Source: JBDUDK01 sp040002995
Lineage (GTDB): Bacteria > Actinomycetota > Acidimicrobiia > Acidimicrobiales > Ilumatobacteraceae
Reading direction: 5' to 3'
Length of the DNA stretch: 48,335 nucleotides
Assembly (NCBI GenBank): GCA_040002995.1
Contig: JBDUDK010000140.1
Location: 1 to 48,335 of the forward strand
In this document: piece after piece, positions 32,503 to 39,917 of the stretch
Layout of the letters: each line of letters opens with the position of its first letter
How positions within the stretch are numbered: the first letter of the stretch is position 1
Program-made: the position numbers and the translations under genes
Notes under the pieces: generated by a model
Told to the model about the DNA's origin: nothing
Databases searched by the model: none
The model's input: the letters and a program-made list of their open reading frames with translations, nothing else

Positions 32503-32913
32503 ATGCATCTCCGCTACCTCTACGTCGGGTCGTCCGATACCGAGCGCGACCTCGCCGCATGGCTGTGCGTACCGGGCGCCATTCTGCGATGGCGATTCCA
32601 ACACTTCGGCGCCGATGTCGCCGCGGTCGACCTCGGCTCGGCGCCGGCGGTACTGATCGCTGACCATCGGCCGTCCGGCACGATCCTTCCGATCTACGCC
32701 GTCGACGACCTCAATCTCGCGGTCGCTGCGCTCGAGGAACACGGATGGACGGTCCACGAGCACTCACTCGGCACGCCCGAAGGCCTGGCGGCCGTCATGT
32801 CCGACCCGAGCGGCACGCGCATCGCCCTGTTAGAGGTGGAACGGCCCGGCGCCATGGAGGCGGCCTACGCCAGCGAGGACAACACGCACGCGGTCCGCCC
32901 GCCGCCTCCCTAA
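32503..32913 (+). CDS. VOC (glyoxalase/bleomycin resistance-like) family protein
   Basis: A 136-residue protein of the vicinal oxygen chelate fold: LRYLYVGSSDTERDLAAWL at the start and PIYAVDDLNLAVAALEEHGWTVHE...VMSDPSGTRIALLEVE in the second half. Substrate and metal are unknown. It starts 5 bases after the flavin reductase-like gene and is probably co-transcribed with it. Confidence 0.75.
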   Translation: MHLRYLYVGSSDTERDLAAWLCVPGAILRWRFQHFGADVAAVDLGSAPAVLIADHRPSGTILPIYAVDDLNLAVAALEEHGWTVHEHSLGTPEGLAAVMSDPSGTRIALLEVERPGAMEAAYASEDNTHAVRPPPP

Positions 32914-32943
32914 CCCCCGGACGACACGGCGTGGAGGCGGTAC

Positions 32944-32956
32944 TAGCGTTTTCGCA
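32944..32956 (+). promoter_or_regulatory. Predicted -10 of the hsp20 gene, leaderless
   Basis: TAGCGT (32944-32949) is followed by six bases and the ATG at 32956, with no ribosome binding site. A weak -35 (ACGACA, 32921-32926) is 17 bases upstream. No DosR-like box was found at the position used by the other island genes. Confidence 0.4.
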
Positions 32957-33342
32957 TGCCGAACCAGCAGCCGAGCCAACAGGTGGTGGCCGAGGCCACG
33001 GCGGCCACGGAGCGCACGATGCGGTCGCAGAGCGTGCCGGTGAACGTGTACGAGACGACCGGCGCGCTCGTGGTCGTCTCCCCGCTCCCCGCCGTTACGG
33101 CCGAGGACGTCACGATCGAACTGCGGCCGGGCACCTTGCGGTTCTGGGCCCGTCTACGGAGTGCACCGCCCCGGGAGTACCTGACGCACGAGTGGGAATA
33201 CGGCGGCTACGAGCGCGAGGTCGAGGTACCGGAGGGCTACGGCGGAGCCGTCGAGGCGTCGCTGGCCAACGGTCAACTCGCCATCCGCGTACTCAGAGGT
33301 ACGACGAGCGAGCTTGTCAGCGTCAAACCGAACGCGCTCTGA
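32956..33342 (+). CDS. Hsp20 / alpha-crystallin-type small heat shock protein
   Basis: A 128-residue chaperone-like protein. The core runs from VPVNVYETTGALVVVSPLPAVTAEDV to YEREVEVPEGYGGAVEASLANGQLAIRVLR, which matches the alpha-crystallin domain, with the A-x-x-x-N-G-x-L strand. Small heat shock proteins hold unfolding proteins; in mycobacteria the related HspX is a hallmark of dormancy. It is followed 28 bases later by the phosphoribosyltransferase gene, and the two probably share a transcript. Confidence 0.87.
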   Translation: MPNQQPSQQVVAEATAATERTMRSQSVPVNVYETTGALVVVSPLPAVTAEDVTIELRPGTLRFWARLRSAPPREYLTHEWEYGGYEREVEVPEGYGGAVEASLANGQLAIRVLRGTTSELVSVKPNAL

Positions 33343-33346
33343 CCGC

Positions 33347-33365
33347 ACCGCCCCCGCAGGGCGGT
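33347..33365. repeat. Short hairpin between hsp20 and the phosphoribosyltransferase gene
   Basis: ACCGCCC-CCGCA-GGGCGGT is a perfect 7-base inverted repeat ending 5 bases before the ATG at 33371. There is no T-run, so it is not a classic terminator. It may form a structure near the start codon. Confidence 0.4.
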
Positions 33366-33370
33366 AGACG

Positions 33371-34027
33371 ATGCCGTTCACGAACCGTGCCGACGCGGGT
33401 CGAAGGCTCGCGCAGCGATTGCTGCACCTTCGGGGGGGAGACAACGTCGTACTCGGCTTGCCGAGAGGCGGCGTGCCTGTCGCGTTCGAAGTGGCGGCCG
33501 CGCTCGAAGCTCCACTCGACGTCATCATCGTGCGCAAGTTGGGAGTCCCGTCGCAGCGCGAACTGGCCATGGGCGCGATCGGCGAAGGTGGCGTACGGAT
33601 CATCAACAACGAGGTGGTCCACGCCGCCCGCGTGACCGACGCCGAGCTCGCCAATGTCACCGCACGCGAGGAGGTTGAGCTCGACCGGCGCGTCCATCGC
33701 TTCCGCGGAGACCGCCCACGGGTCGCGCTGGCAGGAAAGACCGCGATCATCATCGACGACGGCATCGCCACCGGCTCCACGGCGCGGGCCGCATGCCAGG
33801 TCGCCCGGCTCCAAGGAGCTGAGCACGTCATCCTCGCGGTGCCCGTCGCGCCTCCGGGCGCGTTAGCCGAACTCGGAGACGTCGCCGACGACATGGTCGC
33901 CCTCGAGACTCCCTCTGCGCTCATCGCGATCGGTCAGTGGTACGCCGATTTCGCCCAAACCCCTGATGAGACCGTGGTCGACTTGATCGAGCAGGCCGCG
34001 GATCGCCACGGCTACCAACCGGATTAG
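33371..34027 (+). CDS. Phosphoribosyltransferase-domain protein
   Basis: A 218-residue type I phosphoribosyltransferase-fold protein. The PRPP loop IIIDDGIATGSTARAA (126-141) and the start NVVLGLPRGGVPVAFEVA are characteristic of the group often found next to Hsp20 and stress proteins in actinobacteria, including DosR-regulated ones. The base it uses, if any, is unknown. It ends 2 bases past the coding start of the convergent acyl-CoA dehydrogenase end (4-base overlap at 34024-34027). Confidence 0.85.
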   Translation: MPFTNRADAGRRLAQRLLHLRGGDNVVLGLPRGGVPVAFEVAAALEAPLDVIIVRKLGVPSQRELAMGAIGEGGVRIINNEVVHAARVTDAELANVTAREEVELDRRVHRFRGDRPRVALAGKTAIIIDDGIATGSTARAACQVARLQGAEHVILAVPVAPPGALAELGDVADDMVALETPSALIAIGQWYADFAQTPDETVVDLIEQAADRHGYQPD

Positions 34028-35223
34028 ACCCGCGCGTAGCGGCGGAGGATGTGGCGGCCGAGCGTGGTCTTGTGGACCTCGTCGGCGCCGTCGTAGATGC
34101 GAGCGGCGCGCTCGTGGCGGTACCAGTGCGACAGGATCGTGTCGTCGGTGACGCCGAGCGCTCCGTGGACCTGGATGGCCGTGTCGACAGCGTGCAACAT
34201 CGTGTTGGCGACCGAGAACTTGATGGCGGAGATCTCGTCGCGTGCGGCCTTGGCGCCGAAGCGGTCGATCATCCACGCGGCATGGAGCGTCTGGAGGCGG
34301 GCACCGCGGATTTCGGCATCGAGTTCCGCGACCCAATGTTGAATGATTTGACGGTCGGCGAGCGTCTCGCCCGTGGGCGCGATCACCCGCTGGTTGGCGC
34401 GCTCGCACATCATGTCAAACGAACGACTGGCGATACCCAGCCAGCGCATGCAGTGATGAATGCGGCCTGGTCCCAACCGTTCTTGCGCGATCCGGAAACC
34501 GTCGCCCTCTGCGCCGAGCAGGTTCGACTGCGGCACCCGACACGACTGGTAGATGACCTCGGCGTGGCTGGCGTGGCCCGATCCGGTGTGGCCCATCACG
34601 CTGATGTTGCGGACGTGATTGAACCCCGGAGTATCGGTCGGAACCAAGATCATGCTGGCTCGCTGGTAAGGGGGGGCCTGGGGATCGGTAACCGTCATCA
34701 CGATCGCGAAGTCAGCGCCATCGGCTGACGATGTGAACCACTTCTGTCCGTTGATCACGTAGTCGTCGCCATCTTTGACGGCCGTGGTGCCCATCATTAC
34801 CGGATTCGAGCCCGGCATCTCGGGTTCGGTCATCGAGAAACAGCTGCGGATCTTGCCTTCGACGAGGGGGCGCAGGTAGCGCTCGCGCTGTTCGTCGGTG
34901 GCGTATTTGTGCAGGATCTCGACGTTGCCGGCGTCGGGTGCCTGGACCCCGAACACGAGGTGCCCGAGCGGGCTCCGCCCAAGGGCCTCGCTCAGCAGTC
35001 CGTGCTCCAACATGCTCAGGCCGAGACCGCCGAACTCGACGGGATGGTTCGACGCCCACAGGCCCATCTGACGGACCTTGTCCTGGGCGATGCCTACCGC
35101 CTTGTCAAGCATCGCCGGATCGCCGTGGAGCATCTCGCCTTCGAGCGGGATGACCTCGGCGTCCATGAACGACCGGACCATTTCAAGGATCGTCTGCATC
35201 TTTTCGGAAATCTCGAAGTCCAT
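34024..35223 (-). CDS. Acyl-CoA dehydrogenase family protein
   Basis: A 399-residue flavoprotein that oxidises acyl-CoA or a related thioester at the alpha-beta bond. CFSMTEPEMPGSNP and GDDYVINGQKWFTSSADGADFAIV are the FAD/substrate blocks. The C-terminal half has IQVHGALGVTDDT and RIYDGADEVHKTTLGRHILRR. ATG 35223 (MDFEISEKMQ) starts at the family N-terminus; the long open frame upstream is a shadow. A -10-like TACGTT ends 6 bases before the ATG, and a DosR-like box is centred 42.5 bases upstream, so it is a likely member of the island regulon. Confidence 0.93.
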   Translation of the reverse strand: MDFEISEKMQTILEMVRSFMDAEVIPLEGEMLHGDPAMLDKAVGIAQDKVRQMGLWASNHPVEFGGLGLSMLEHGLLSEALGRSPLGHLVFGVQAPDAGNVEILHKYATDEQRERYLRPLVEGKIRSCFSMTEPEMPGSNPVMMGTTAVKDGDDYVINGQKWFTSSADGADFAIVMTVTDPQAPPYQRASMILVPTDTPGFNHVRNISVMGHTGSGHASHAEVIYQSCRVPQSNLLGAEGDGFRIAQERLGPGRIHHCMRWLGIASRSFDMMCERANQRVIAPTGETLADRQIIQHWVAELDAEIRGARLQTLHAAWMIDRFGAKAARDEISAIKFSVANTMLHAVDTAIQVHGALGVTDDTILSHWYRHERAARIYDGADEVHKTTLGRHILRRYARV

Positions 35224-35272
35224 AGCTGCAACGTACGGACGCCCAACGCGTCTCAACAGGGTCGAAATACCC
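35223..35272 (-). promoter_or_regulatory. DosR-like box and leaderless promoter of the acyl-CoA dehydrogenase gene
   Basis: Reading leftward the 14-mer is GGGTATTTCGACCC (35259-35272), the most degenerate of the five boxes. Its centre is 42.5 bases from the A of ATG 35223. TACGTT (35230-35235) is exactly at -12 to -7 if that A is the first transcribed base. Confidence 0.5.
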
Positions 35273-35275
35273 GAC

Positions 35276-35719
35276 TTACAGGTACGCACGGATATGAAAC
35301 GCCCATTGCAGCTCTTCAGCATGCAAGCGACGACCCGTGATGGCGAAGGGGTCGATGACGAGCCACGCGTCGCGCTCCGCTCGGATCCACGAATGGAGGT
35401 CGAAATTTTCTCCAAAGTCCTCGGCATCAGGATCGACGTGGTGAAGCGTTCCGCGCGCCAGAACCGACCAGCCCTGTCGGTGAACCGGATCGATGCCGTC
35501 GACCTCGAACGCGACATTCATCGGTGCCCGGTCGATGACGCTGCCGGGCCGTGTCCGCATGGCGAGCCAAACGTGACCGCTGGCCTCCACCAGCCGGTAG
35601 TTGACTGGCACGATGACAGGGAAGTCGTCGACAACGAAAGCGATCCGTCCAACCTCGCTCGCGCGCAACAACGCCAAACATTCATCGATGGCCAGGCGTT
35701 CCAGCCACGCGTCACTCAC
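35276..35719 (-). CDS. FMN split-barrel (PPOX-like) protein 1 of the island
   Basis: About 147 residues from GTG 35719, with ATG 35764 or 35788 as alternatives that would overlap the preceding gene. LAIDECLALLRASEVGRIAFVVDDFPVIVPVNYRL is the start of the PPOX-like family with a short N-terminus, and FEVDGIDPVHRQGWSVLARG and ITGRRL are later blocks. It is 4 bases downstream of the stop of the similar gene at 35724-36185, so the pair looks like a tandem duplication that has diverged. Cofactor is FMN or F420. Confidence 0.83.
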   Translation of the reverse strand: MSDAWLERLAIDECLALLRASEVGRIAFVVDDFPVIVPVNYRLVEASGHVWLAMRTRPGSVIDRAPMNVAFEVDGIDPVHRQGWSVLARGTLHHVDPDAEDFGENFDLHSWIRAERDAWLVIDPFAITGRRLHAEELQWAFHIRAYL

Positions 35720-35723
35720 GGGA

Positions 35724-36185
35724 CTACTCGCTGGCGCTGCGGTGGGCGCCGGTTGAGGCCGCATCAGATGCCGTGCTGTCGTCGACACGGAATCGGCGAC
35801 CGGTCACCGACTCGGGTTCGATGCGGACGAAGCGGGGCTTCGGCGACGCCAGCCAAGGAAACAGGGGCAGGTCGCACGCATCGAACACTTCCTGCATCGT
35901 CTTGATCTCAACAGCGCGACCCTTGACGACGACGCTCCACGCCTCGCCCCGCGCAGCGTCGTAGCCGTCGATCTCGAACGCGACAGCGCGTCCAAGCACT
36001 GAAGCGGCGAGCTTCGTGCCCTCCGCGGTCCGGAACACGACCGCGCCGTGATCGACCACGTAATTGACGGGGAAGATGTCCGGCTGATTCATGATGGCGA
36101 CCCCGAGACGGCCCACCTCGCTCCTGCGCAGCAGCGTCCAGCACTCGTCGGCGGCAAGAATCTCAACTCTGGTGTCGGTGATCAT
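35724..36185 (-). CDS. FMN split-barrel (PPOX-like) protein 2 of the island
   Basis: 153 residues: LAADECWTLLRRSEVGRLGVAIMNQPDIFPVNYVV, FRTAEGTKLAASV, FEIDGYDAARGEAWSVVVKG and VTGRRF are the same blocks, in the same order, as in proteins 1 and 3. The ATG at 36185 is preceded by GAGAAT at 6 bases and no Shine-Dalgarno. A strong DosR-like box is centred 42.5 bases upstream. It ends in a polar tail of about 20 residues. Confidence 0.86.
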   Translation of the reverse strand: MITDTRVEILAADECWTLLRRSEVGRLGVAIMNQPDIFPVNYVVDHGAVVFRTAEGTKLAASVLGRAVAFEIDGYDAARGEAWSVVVKGRAVEIKTMQEVFDACDLPLFPWLASPKPRFVRIEPESVTGRRFRVDDSTASDAASTGAHRSASE

Positions 36186-36234
36186 GTCGTCATTCTCTGC
36201 GCCACCTGCCTCCACCACCAGGGACCAACGTCCC
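36185..36234 (-). promoter_or_regulatory. DosR-like box and leaderless promoter of PPOX-like gene 2
   Basis: GGGACCAACGTCCC (36221-36234) is a perfect GGGAC-N4-GTCCC palindrome, the core of the mycobacterial DosR box. Its centre is 42.5 bases from the A of ATG 36185. GAGAAT (36192-36197) sits exactly at -12 to -7 of a leaderless start. Confidence 0.65.
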
Positions 36235-36274
36235 AGCTCCAGGGCCACTGCCGATCGCGCTGATCCCCCCACGC

Positions 36275-37012
36275 CTAGCGGATCAGGCGGTGCCCGTGCG
36301 CATAGGCGGGGGTGTCCGCCAAGTCCGCGTAGAGGAGCGCGACCTGGACCCGTTGATGGGTGGCCGGGTCGTGGGCGTCGATGCCGACCTGTCGGCAAAT
36401 GCGAGTGATGTGGTTCTCGACCGACTTCTCAGTGAGAACGAGGCGTTCAGCGACGGCACGATTCGAGTAGCCCTGCGCGATCAGCTCGACAATCTCCCGT
36501 TGCCGGGGGCTCAAGCGTCCGAGCGGCGAGTTGGCGCGGATCGAGCCGGCGCGGGTGAGGATGGCATCGAGCACCATCAAGCCATGCGCGGCTCCGATGA
36601 TCGCGCGACGTAACGCGTCCACGTCGCTGACCGTGCGCTTGGACAGGCACGACCACCCGCCCACCACGTCGGTTGGTAAGGCCCCCACAAACTCGGGGCT
36701 CAGGTGGTTGGAGAGCAGCACGACACCCAGCGCCGGCACGACCCGCTTGAGGCGAATTCCGACTTCGACCCCCGAGATGGCCGAGCCCAACTCGATGTCC
36801 AACAACGCCACATCGGGAACCAGCGCCGCCGAGTCTCTGAGGGCCGACTCGGGATCGACAAACGTTGCGACCACCTCGAACCCGGCCCGTTCCAAGGCCA
36901 TCCGTAGTAGGTCGCGATACAACGACTCGTCCTCGACGACCACGACCCGGATCGGCGCGCGTTGAGCTCCTTGAGCTCCTTGGGCCGAGGGCAAGATCTC
37001 AGTGAGGGTCAC
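36275..37012 (-). CDS. NarL-type response regulator (first of two)
   Basis: A 245-residue regulator with receiver and LuxR-type HTH. The receiver begins IRVVVVEDESLYRDLLRMAL and has the phospho-acceptor D72 (VALLDIEL). The HTH is LSPRQREIVELIAQGYSNRAVAERLVLTEKSVENHI. The start is GTG 37012, in a GTGA overlap with the CoA-binding gene stop; the first 20 residues are a non-domain extension with a GAQ repeat. Its HTH differs from that of the second regulator, so its targets may differ. Confidence 0.88.
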   Translation of the reverse strand: MTLTEILPSAQGAQGAQRAPIRVVVVEDESLYRDLLRMALERAGFEVVATFVDPESALRDSAALVPDVALLDIELGSAISGVEVGIRLKRVVPALGVVLLSNHLSPEFVGALPTDVVGGWSCLSKRTVSDVDALRRAIIGAAHGLMVLDAILTRAGSIRANSPLGRLSPRQREIVELIAQGYSNRAVAERLVLTEKSVENHITRICRQVGIDAHDPATHQRVQVALLYADLADTPAYAHGHRLIR

Positions 37013-37485
37013 GACGCTTTGGCGAGCGAGCCATTGAGGTGGCGAACGGCTCGATGGGCTCGATGGAACCACCCGACGGGCTCGAGGAACATGAGCGGGC
37101 ACGCGCCGGCGACGACATGGATACCGTGCTCCCGGCACAGCTCGACGGCCTCGTCGGAAACGGAACCAGGACCGCCGACTCCCTTGAACAACCAGACGTA
37201 CTTGATGCCGCGCTGCACACAGGCGCGCACGACATCGACCGATTTGCCACCACCCACAATGACGACGACCCCGTCAATGGCATCGGGGATGCTCGTGACA
37301 TCCGAATAGCACTGGTCGCCTTCGACGAGGACTGCCTTGGGGTTGACGGGAACCACTTGGTACTCGTGGTCGCGGAGCTCGCGATAGATCGTGTTGCCGA
37401 GGTTCTTTGGATTGTTCGACGCGCCGACCACTGCGAGGTGACTTTGCCCCAGAAACTCATGGACTGCTTCTTCTTCGATCTTCAT
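37009..37485 (-). CDS. CoA-binding domain protein (YccU-like)
   Basis: A 158-residue Rossmann-fold protein of the stand-alone CoA-binding family: LAVVGASNNPKNLGNTIYREL near the start, VVPVNPKAVLVEGDQCYSDV in the middle and KYVWLFKGVGGPGSVSDEAVELC later. It binds CoA or a related nucleotide; its target is unknown. ATG 37485 has a perfect Shine-Dalgarno, GGAGGTGA. A DosR-like box centred 42.5 bases from the predicted start of transcription makes it a likely island regulon member. It is coupled to the NarL-type regulator downstream. Confidence 0.9.
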   Translation of the reverse strand: MKIEEEAVHEFLGQSHLAVVGASNNPKNLGNTIYRELRDHEYQVVPVNPKAVLVEGDQCYSDVTSIPDAIDGVVVIVGGGKSVDVVRACVQRGIKYVWLFKGVGGPGSVSDEAVELCREHGIHVVAGACPLMFLEPVGWFHRAHRAVRHLNGSLAKAS

Positions 37486-37497
37486 TGAAATCACCTC

Positions 37498-37547
37498 CAC
37501 GACAATTGGAGGCGCGGCTGCCCGCCGCCGGTAGGGCCCAACGTCCC
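37498..37547 (-). promoter_or_regulatory. DosR-like box and promoter of the CoA-binding gene
   Basis: Reading leftward the box is GGGACGTTGGGCCC (37534-37547), one base from the perfect copy at 36221. A first transcribed base at 37498 puts the box at -42.5 and places TCCAAT (37505-37510) at -12 to -7. The resulting 13-base leader begins with GGAGGTGA. The same box is also 31.5 bases from the GTG of the divergent kinase gene. Confidence 0.6.
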
Positions 37548-37558
37548 GCGCTCGCACC

Positions 37559-37574
37559 TATCATCGGCGGCGTG
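37559..37574 (+). promoter_or_regulatory. Predicted -10 of the DosS-like kinase gene, leaderless
   Basis: TATCAT (37559-37564) is followed by seven bases and the GTG at 37572. No ribosome binding site is present. The -35 region is covered by the DosR-like box 37534-37547, a placement more suited to repression than to class II activation. Confidence 0.5.
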
Positions 37575-38717
37575 GAAGACACTCGCGGCGTCGCCGGGCC
37601 GAGGAGTCTGCGTCAGCTCCTCGACGCCGTAGTCAGCATCGGTACCGGCCTGGAGCTGTCGACGACCCTTCGACTCATCATCGAAGCCGCAACATCGCTC
37701 GCCGACGCGCGCTACGGCGCCCTCGGCGTGCTCGACGTCGCCGGCACCGCATTGTCCGAGTTCATCACGGTTGGGATCGACGAGCCGACACGCGCGGAGA
37801 TCGGAGATCTGCCAAAAGGCCACGGCATCCTTGGCCTGCTCATCGCCCAGCCCCGGCCCCTCCGGTTACCCGACCTCCGCGAGCACCCCGACAGCTACGG
37901 CTTCCCGCCCGGGCATCCTCCAATGCGATCGTTCCTCGGCGTTCCGATCACGGTGCGCGGGGTCGTGTTCGGAAACCTGTACCTCACGGACAAGCAGTCG
38001 GAGGCGGTTTTCAGCGACGTCGACGAAGAGTTGGTGGTAGCGCTGGCCACCGCGGCGGGTGTGGCCATTGATAACGCGCGGCTGCACGCGAGCGTGCGGG
38101 AAATAGCGCTCTCTCAGGATCGCGAGCGGATCGGCATGGATCTCCACGACACGGTCATTCAGCAGCTCTTCGCGATTGGGCTATCTCTTCAGGCGACGTG
38201 CCGTCTCGTCAGCGACCCCGCCGCTGTGGCGCGCATCCAACGAAGTGTTGATGACCTCGACGAAACCATCAAGCGGATCCGGTCGACGATATTCGCCCTC
38301 GATTCGGCCGCACGGGGGGTCGGAATTGGCTTGCGGGACCGTGTTCTGCTGCTCGCGGGTGAGCTCACGCCGCCCCTCGCGCGTCGGCCCCAGGTCCTCT
38401 TCGAGGGTCCGGTCGACACGTCGCTTCCCGTCGCAACGGCCGACGAACTCGTCACCACGCTTCGTGAGTTGTTGTCGAACGTTGCTCGTCATGCTGCCGC
38501 GGGCGAGGTCGACGTCTACGTCGTGGTCGACGACGAGGCCCTCACGCTGCGAGTCTCCGACGACGGGATAGGGCCACCCGATCCGGACTCGGTACCTGCA
38601 GGCCGGGGTCTCGCCAATCTCGCCGCCAGAGCCGAGCGGCTCGGCGGCACGTTCAGCTTCGGCTCGCGACCGGGTGGTCGAGGCTCGCTGGCTGTATGGC
38701 GCGTGCCGCGCAGCTAA
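37572..38717 (+). CDS. GAF-domain sensor histidine kinase, DosS/DevS-like
   Basis: A 381-residue cytoplasmic kinase. One GAF domain (about 30-170) is followed by HisKA_3 with RERIGMDLHDTVIQQLFAIGL (phospho-acceptor His192) and a short ATPase domain with ELLSNVARH. The GAF segment ARYGALGVLDVAG...GFPPGHPPMRSFLGVPI is very like that of mycobacterial DosS, where I believe the His of HPPM is the heme ligand; here it is His115. DosS has two GAF domains and this one has only one. It is bracketed by two NarL-type regulators. The start GTG 37572 is predicted from the -10. Heme binding is inference. Confidence 0.88.
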   Translation: MEDTRGVAGPRSLRQLLDAVVSIGTGLELSTTLRLIIEAATSLADARYGALGVLDVAGTALSEFITVGIDEPTRAEIGDLPKGHGILGLLIAQPRPLRLPDLREHPDSYGFPPGHPPMRSFLGVPITVRGVVFGNLYLTDKQSEAVFSDVDEELVVALATAAGVAIDNARLHASVREIALSQDRERIGMDLHDTVIQQLFAIGLSLQATCRLVSDPAAVARIQRSVDDLDETIKRIRSTIFALDSAARGVGIGLRDRVLLLAGELTPPLARRPQVLFEGPVDTSLPVATADELVTTLRELLSNVARHAAAGEVDVYVVVDDEALTLRVSDDGIGPPDPDSVPAGRGLANLAARAERLGGTFSFGSRPGGRGSLAVWRVPRS

Positions 38718-39096
38718 TCGGCGCGATCATCGGCATCCCGTCGATTCGTCGACCCGACACCATGTCGGGCGACAACGACACGACGCGATCAGCCTCGCGA
38801 CTCGACTCTCGTCCCAGATGGCGGGCGACGCCGGTCACGAACACGCTCCAGCCGCCCGTCCCTGGATGGATCCTGTCGGCCTCGAATGCCACCACGGTGC
38901 CCCGGGTCGCCCAGTCGAGGGGCGTGCCCGCTTTCGCCCGAAAGACGATCTCACCCTGGTCGATCACAAACATCACGGGCACGATCGCCGGGAGGGCGCG
39001 AGCGCTTATCGCGACATGGCCCAGTCCGCCGCCTATCAGCAGGCTGAGGCAATCGATCGCGCTCAGTACATCAGGCGCCGTCTCGAAGGAATCCAC
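38653..39096 (-). CDS. FMN split-barrel (PPOX-like) protein 3 of the island, with antisense-encoded tail
   Basis: About 147 residues from GTG 39096 (ATG 39111 is an alternative). LSAIDCLSLLIGGGLGHVAISARALPAIVPVMFVI and FEADRIHPGTGGWSVFVTG are the family blocks. The usual ending GRRI is followed by an extra tail of about 23 residues, encoded opposite the last 65 bases of the kinase gene. It follows the DosR-like regulator on the same strand. Box and -10 geometry support GTG 39096 as the true start. Confidence 0.75.
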   Translation of the reverse strand: MDSFETAPDVLSAIDCLSLLIGGGLGHVAISARALPAIVPVMFVIDQGEIVFRAKAGTPLDWATRGTVVAFEADRIHPGTGGWSVFVTGVARHLGRESSREADRVVSLSPDMVSGRRIDGMPMIAPISCAARAIQPASLDHPVASRS

Positions 39097-39146
39097 GCTG
39101 ACGATGATCACCCCAGTTCCGGCTTACCGGCAGGGCCGAAGGTCCT
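39096..39146 (-). promoter_or_regulatory. DosR-like box and promoter of PPOX-like gene 3
   Basis: Reading leftward the box is AGGACCTTCGGCCC (39133-39146). With the first transcribed base at 39097 the box is at -42.5 and GATCAT (39104-39109) at -12 to -7. The GTG at 39096 would then be essentially at the 5' end of the mRNA. Confidence 0.45.
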
Positions 39147-39158
39147 CTCGTCGGTCCT

Positions 39159-39818
39159 CTAGGGAGTTGGCTTCGGGGGAAGGTGGCGCACGGCATAGAC
39201 CGCCGCCTCGGTCCTTCGCGCCATGCCCATCTTCGACAGCAGCGCGGTCACGTAGTTCTTGATCGTCTTCTCGGCAAGGTAGAGGCGCTCGCCGATCTCA
39301 CGGTTCGTCAGGCCCTCCGCCAGTAATTCGAGAACATTGCTCTCCTGTTCGGTGAGCCGAGAGAGGCGCTCGTCCTGCTCAGGCCCCCGCCGGACGCGTT
39401 CGAGCACCCGTGCGGTCAGCACCGGGTCGAGGAGGCTCTGGCCGGCCGCCACCCGCCGCACCGCATCGACCAGGTCGGCCGACCGGATCTGTTTCAGGAC
39501 GTACCCGGCCGCGCCGGCCATGATCGCCTGGAACAGTGCTTCGTCATCCGCGAACGACGTGAGGATGAGGCATCCAGTGCGGGGATGGAGGGAGCGAATC
39601 TCGCGGCACGCCTCGACGCCGTTGCCCTCCTCGAGCCGAACATCGAGGACGGCGACGTCGGGGTCGAGCGCGTGCACTCGGCCAACCGCCTGCTCCTGGG
39701 TGCTGGCCTCGCCCACCACTTCGATGTCGCCCTCCGACTCGAGCAGGTCGCGCAGGCCTCGACGCACGATCTCGTGATCATCGAGAAGAAACACCTTGAT
39801 TCGTCGAGCCTCGGTCAT
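39159..39818 (-). CDS. dosR: NarL-type response regulator, DosR/DevR-like
   Basis: A 219-residue regulator that follows mycobacterial DosR closely along its whole length from memory: KVFLLDDHEIVRRGLRDLLES, DPDVAVLDVRLEEGNG (phospho-acceptor D59), CLILTSFADDEALFQAIMAGAAGYVLK, GQSLLD and the HTH LTEQESNVLELLAEGLTNREI. The recognition helix AEKTIKNYVTALLSKMGM keeps the Lys, Lys and Asn used by DosR to read its box. This supports the five DosR-like boxes nearby. It heads a unit with PPOX-like gene 3, and a DosR-like box lies 31.5 bases before its own ATG. Confidence 0.9.
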   Translation of the reverse strand: MTEARRIKVFLLDDHEIVRRGLRDLLESEGDIEVVGEASTQEQAVGRVHALDPDVAVLDVRLEEGNGVEACREIRSLHPRTGCLILTSFADDEALFQAIMAGAAGYVLKQIRSADLVDAVRRVAAGQSLLDPVLTARVLERVRRGPEQDERLSRLTEQESNVLELLAEGLTNREIGERLYLAEKTIKNYVTALLSKMGMARRTEAAVYAVRHLPPKPTP

Positions 39819-39842
39819 GGCCTGATCTTCATAGTCGGCGTC

Positions 39843-39892
39843 GGGACTTCTGACCCTAGGCGCGGAACCGACGGCTCCGTAGGTTTAGGTGA
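39843..39892 (+). promoter_or_regulatory. DosR-like box and promoter of the alcohol dehydrogenase gene
   Basis: GGGACTTCTGACCC (39843-39856). A first transcribed base at 39892 puts the box at -42.5 and the hexamer TAGGTT (39880-39885) at -12 to -7. The gene's Shine-Dalgarno AAAGGAG follows at 39905-39911. The box is also 31.5 bases from the ATG of the divergent DosR-like gene. Confidence 0.6.
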
Positions 39893-39917
39893 GAGCTTCA
39901 CTCGAAAGGAGAGCGCC

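Noticed and set aside
33347..33365. Hairpin after hsp20 as a transcription terminator
   Set aside because: It has no following T-run and sits 5 bases before the next start codon on the same strand, so termination is unlikely.
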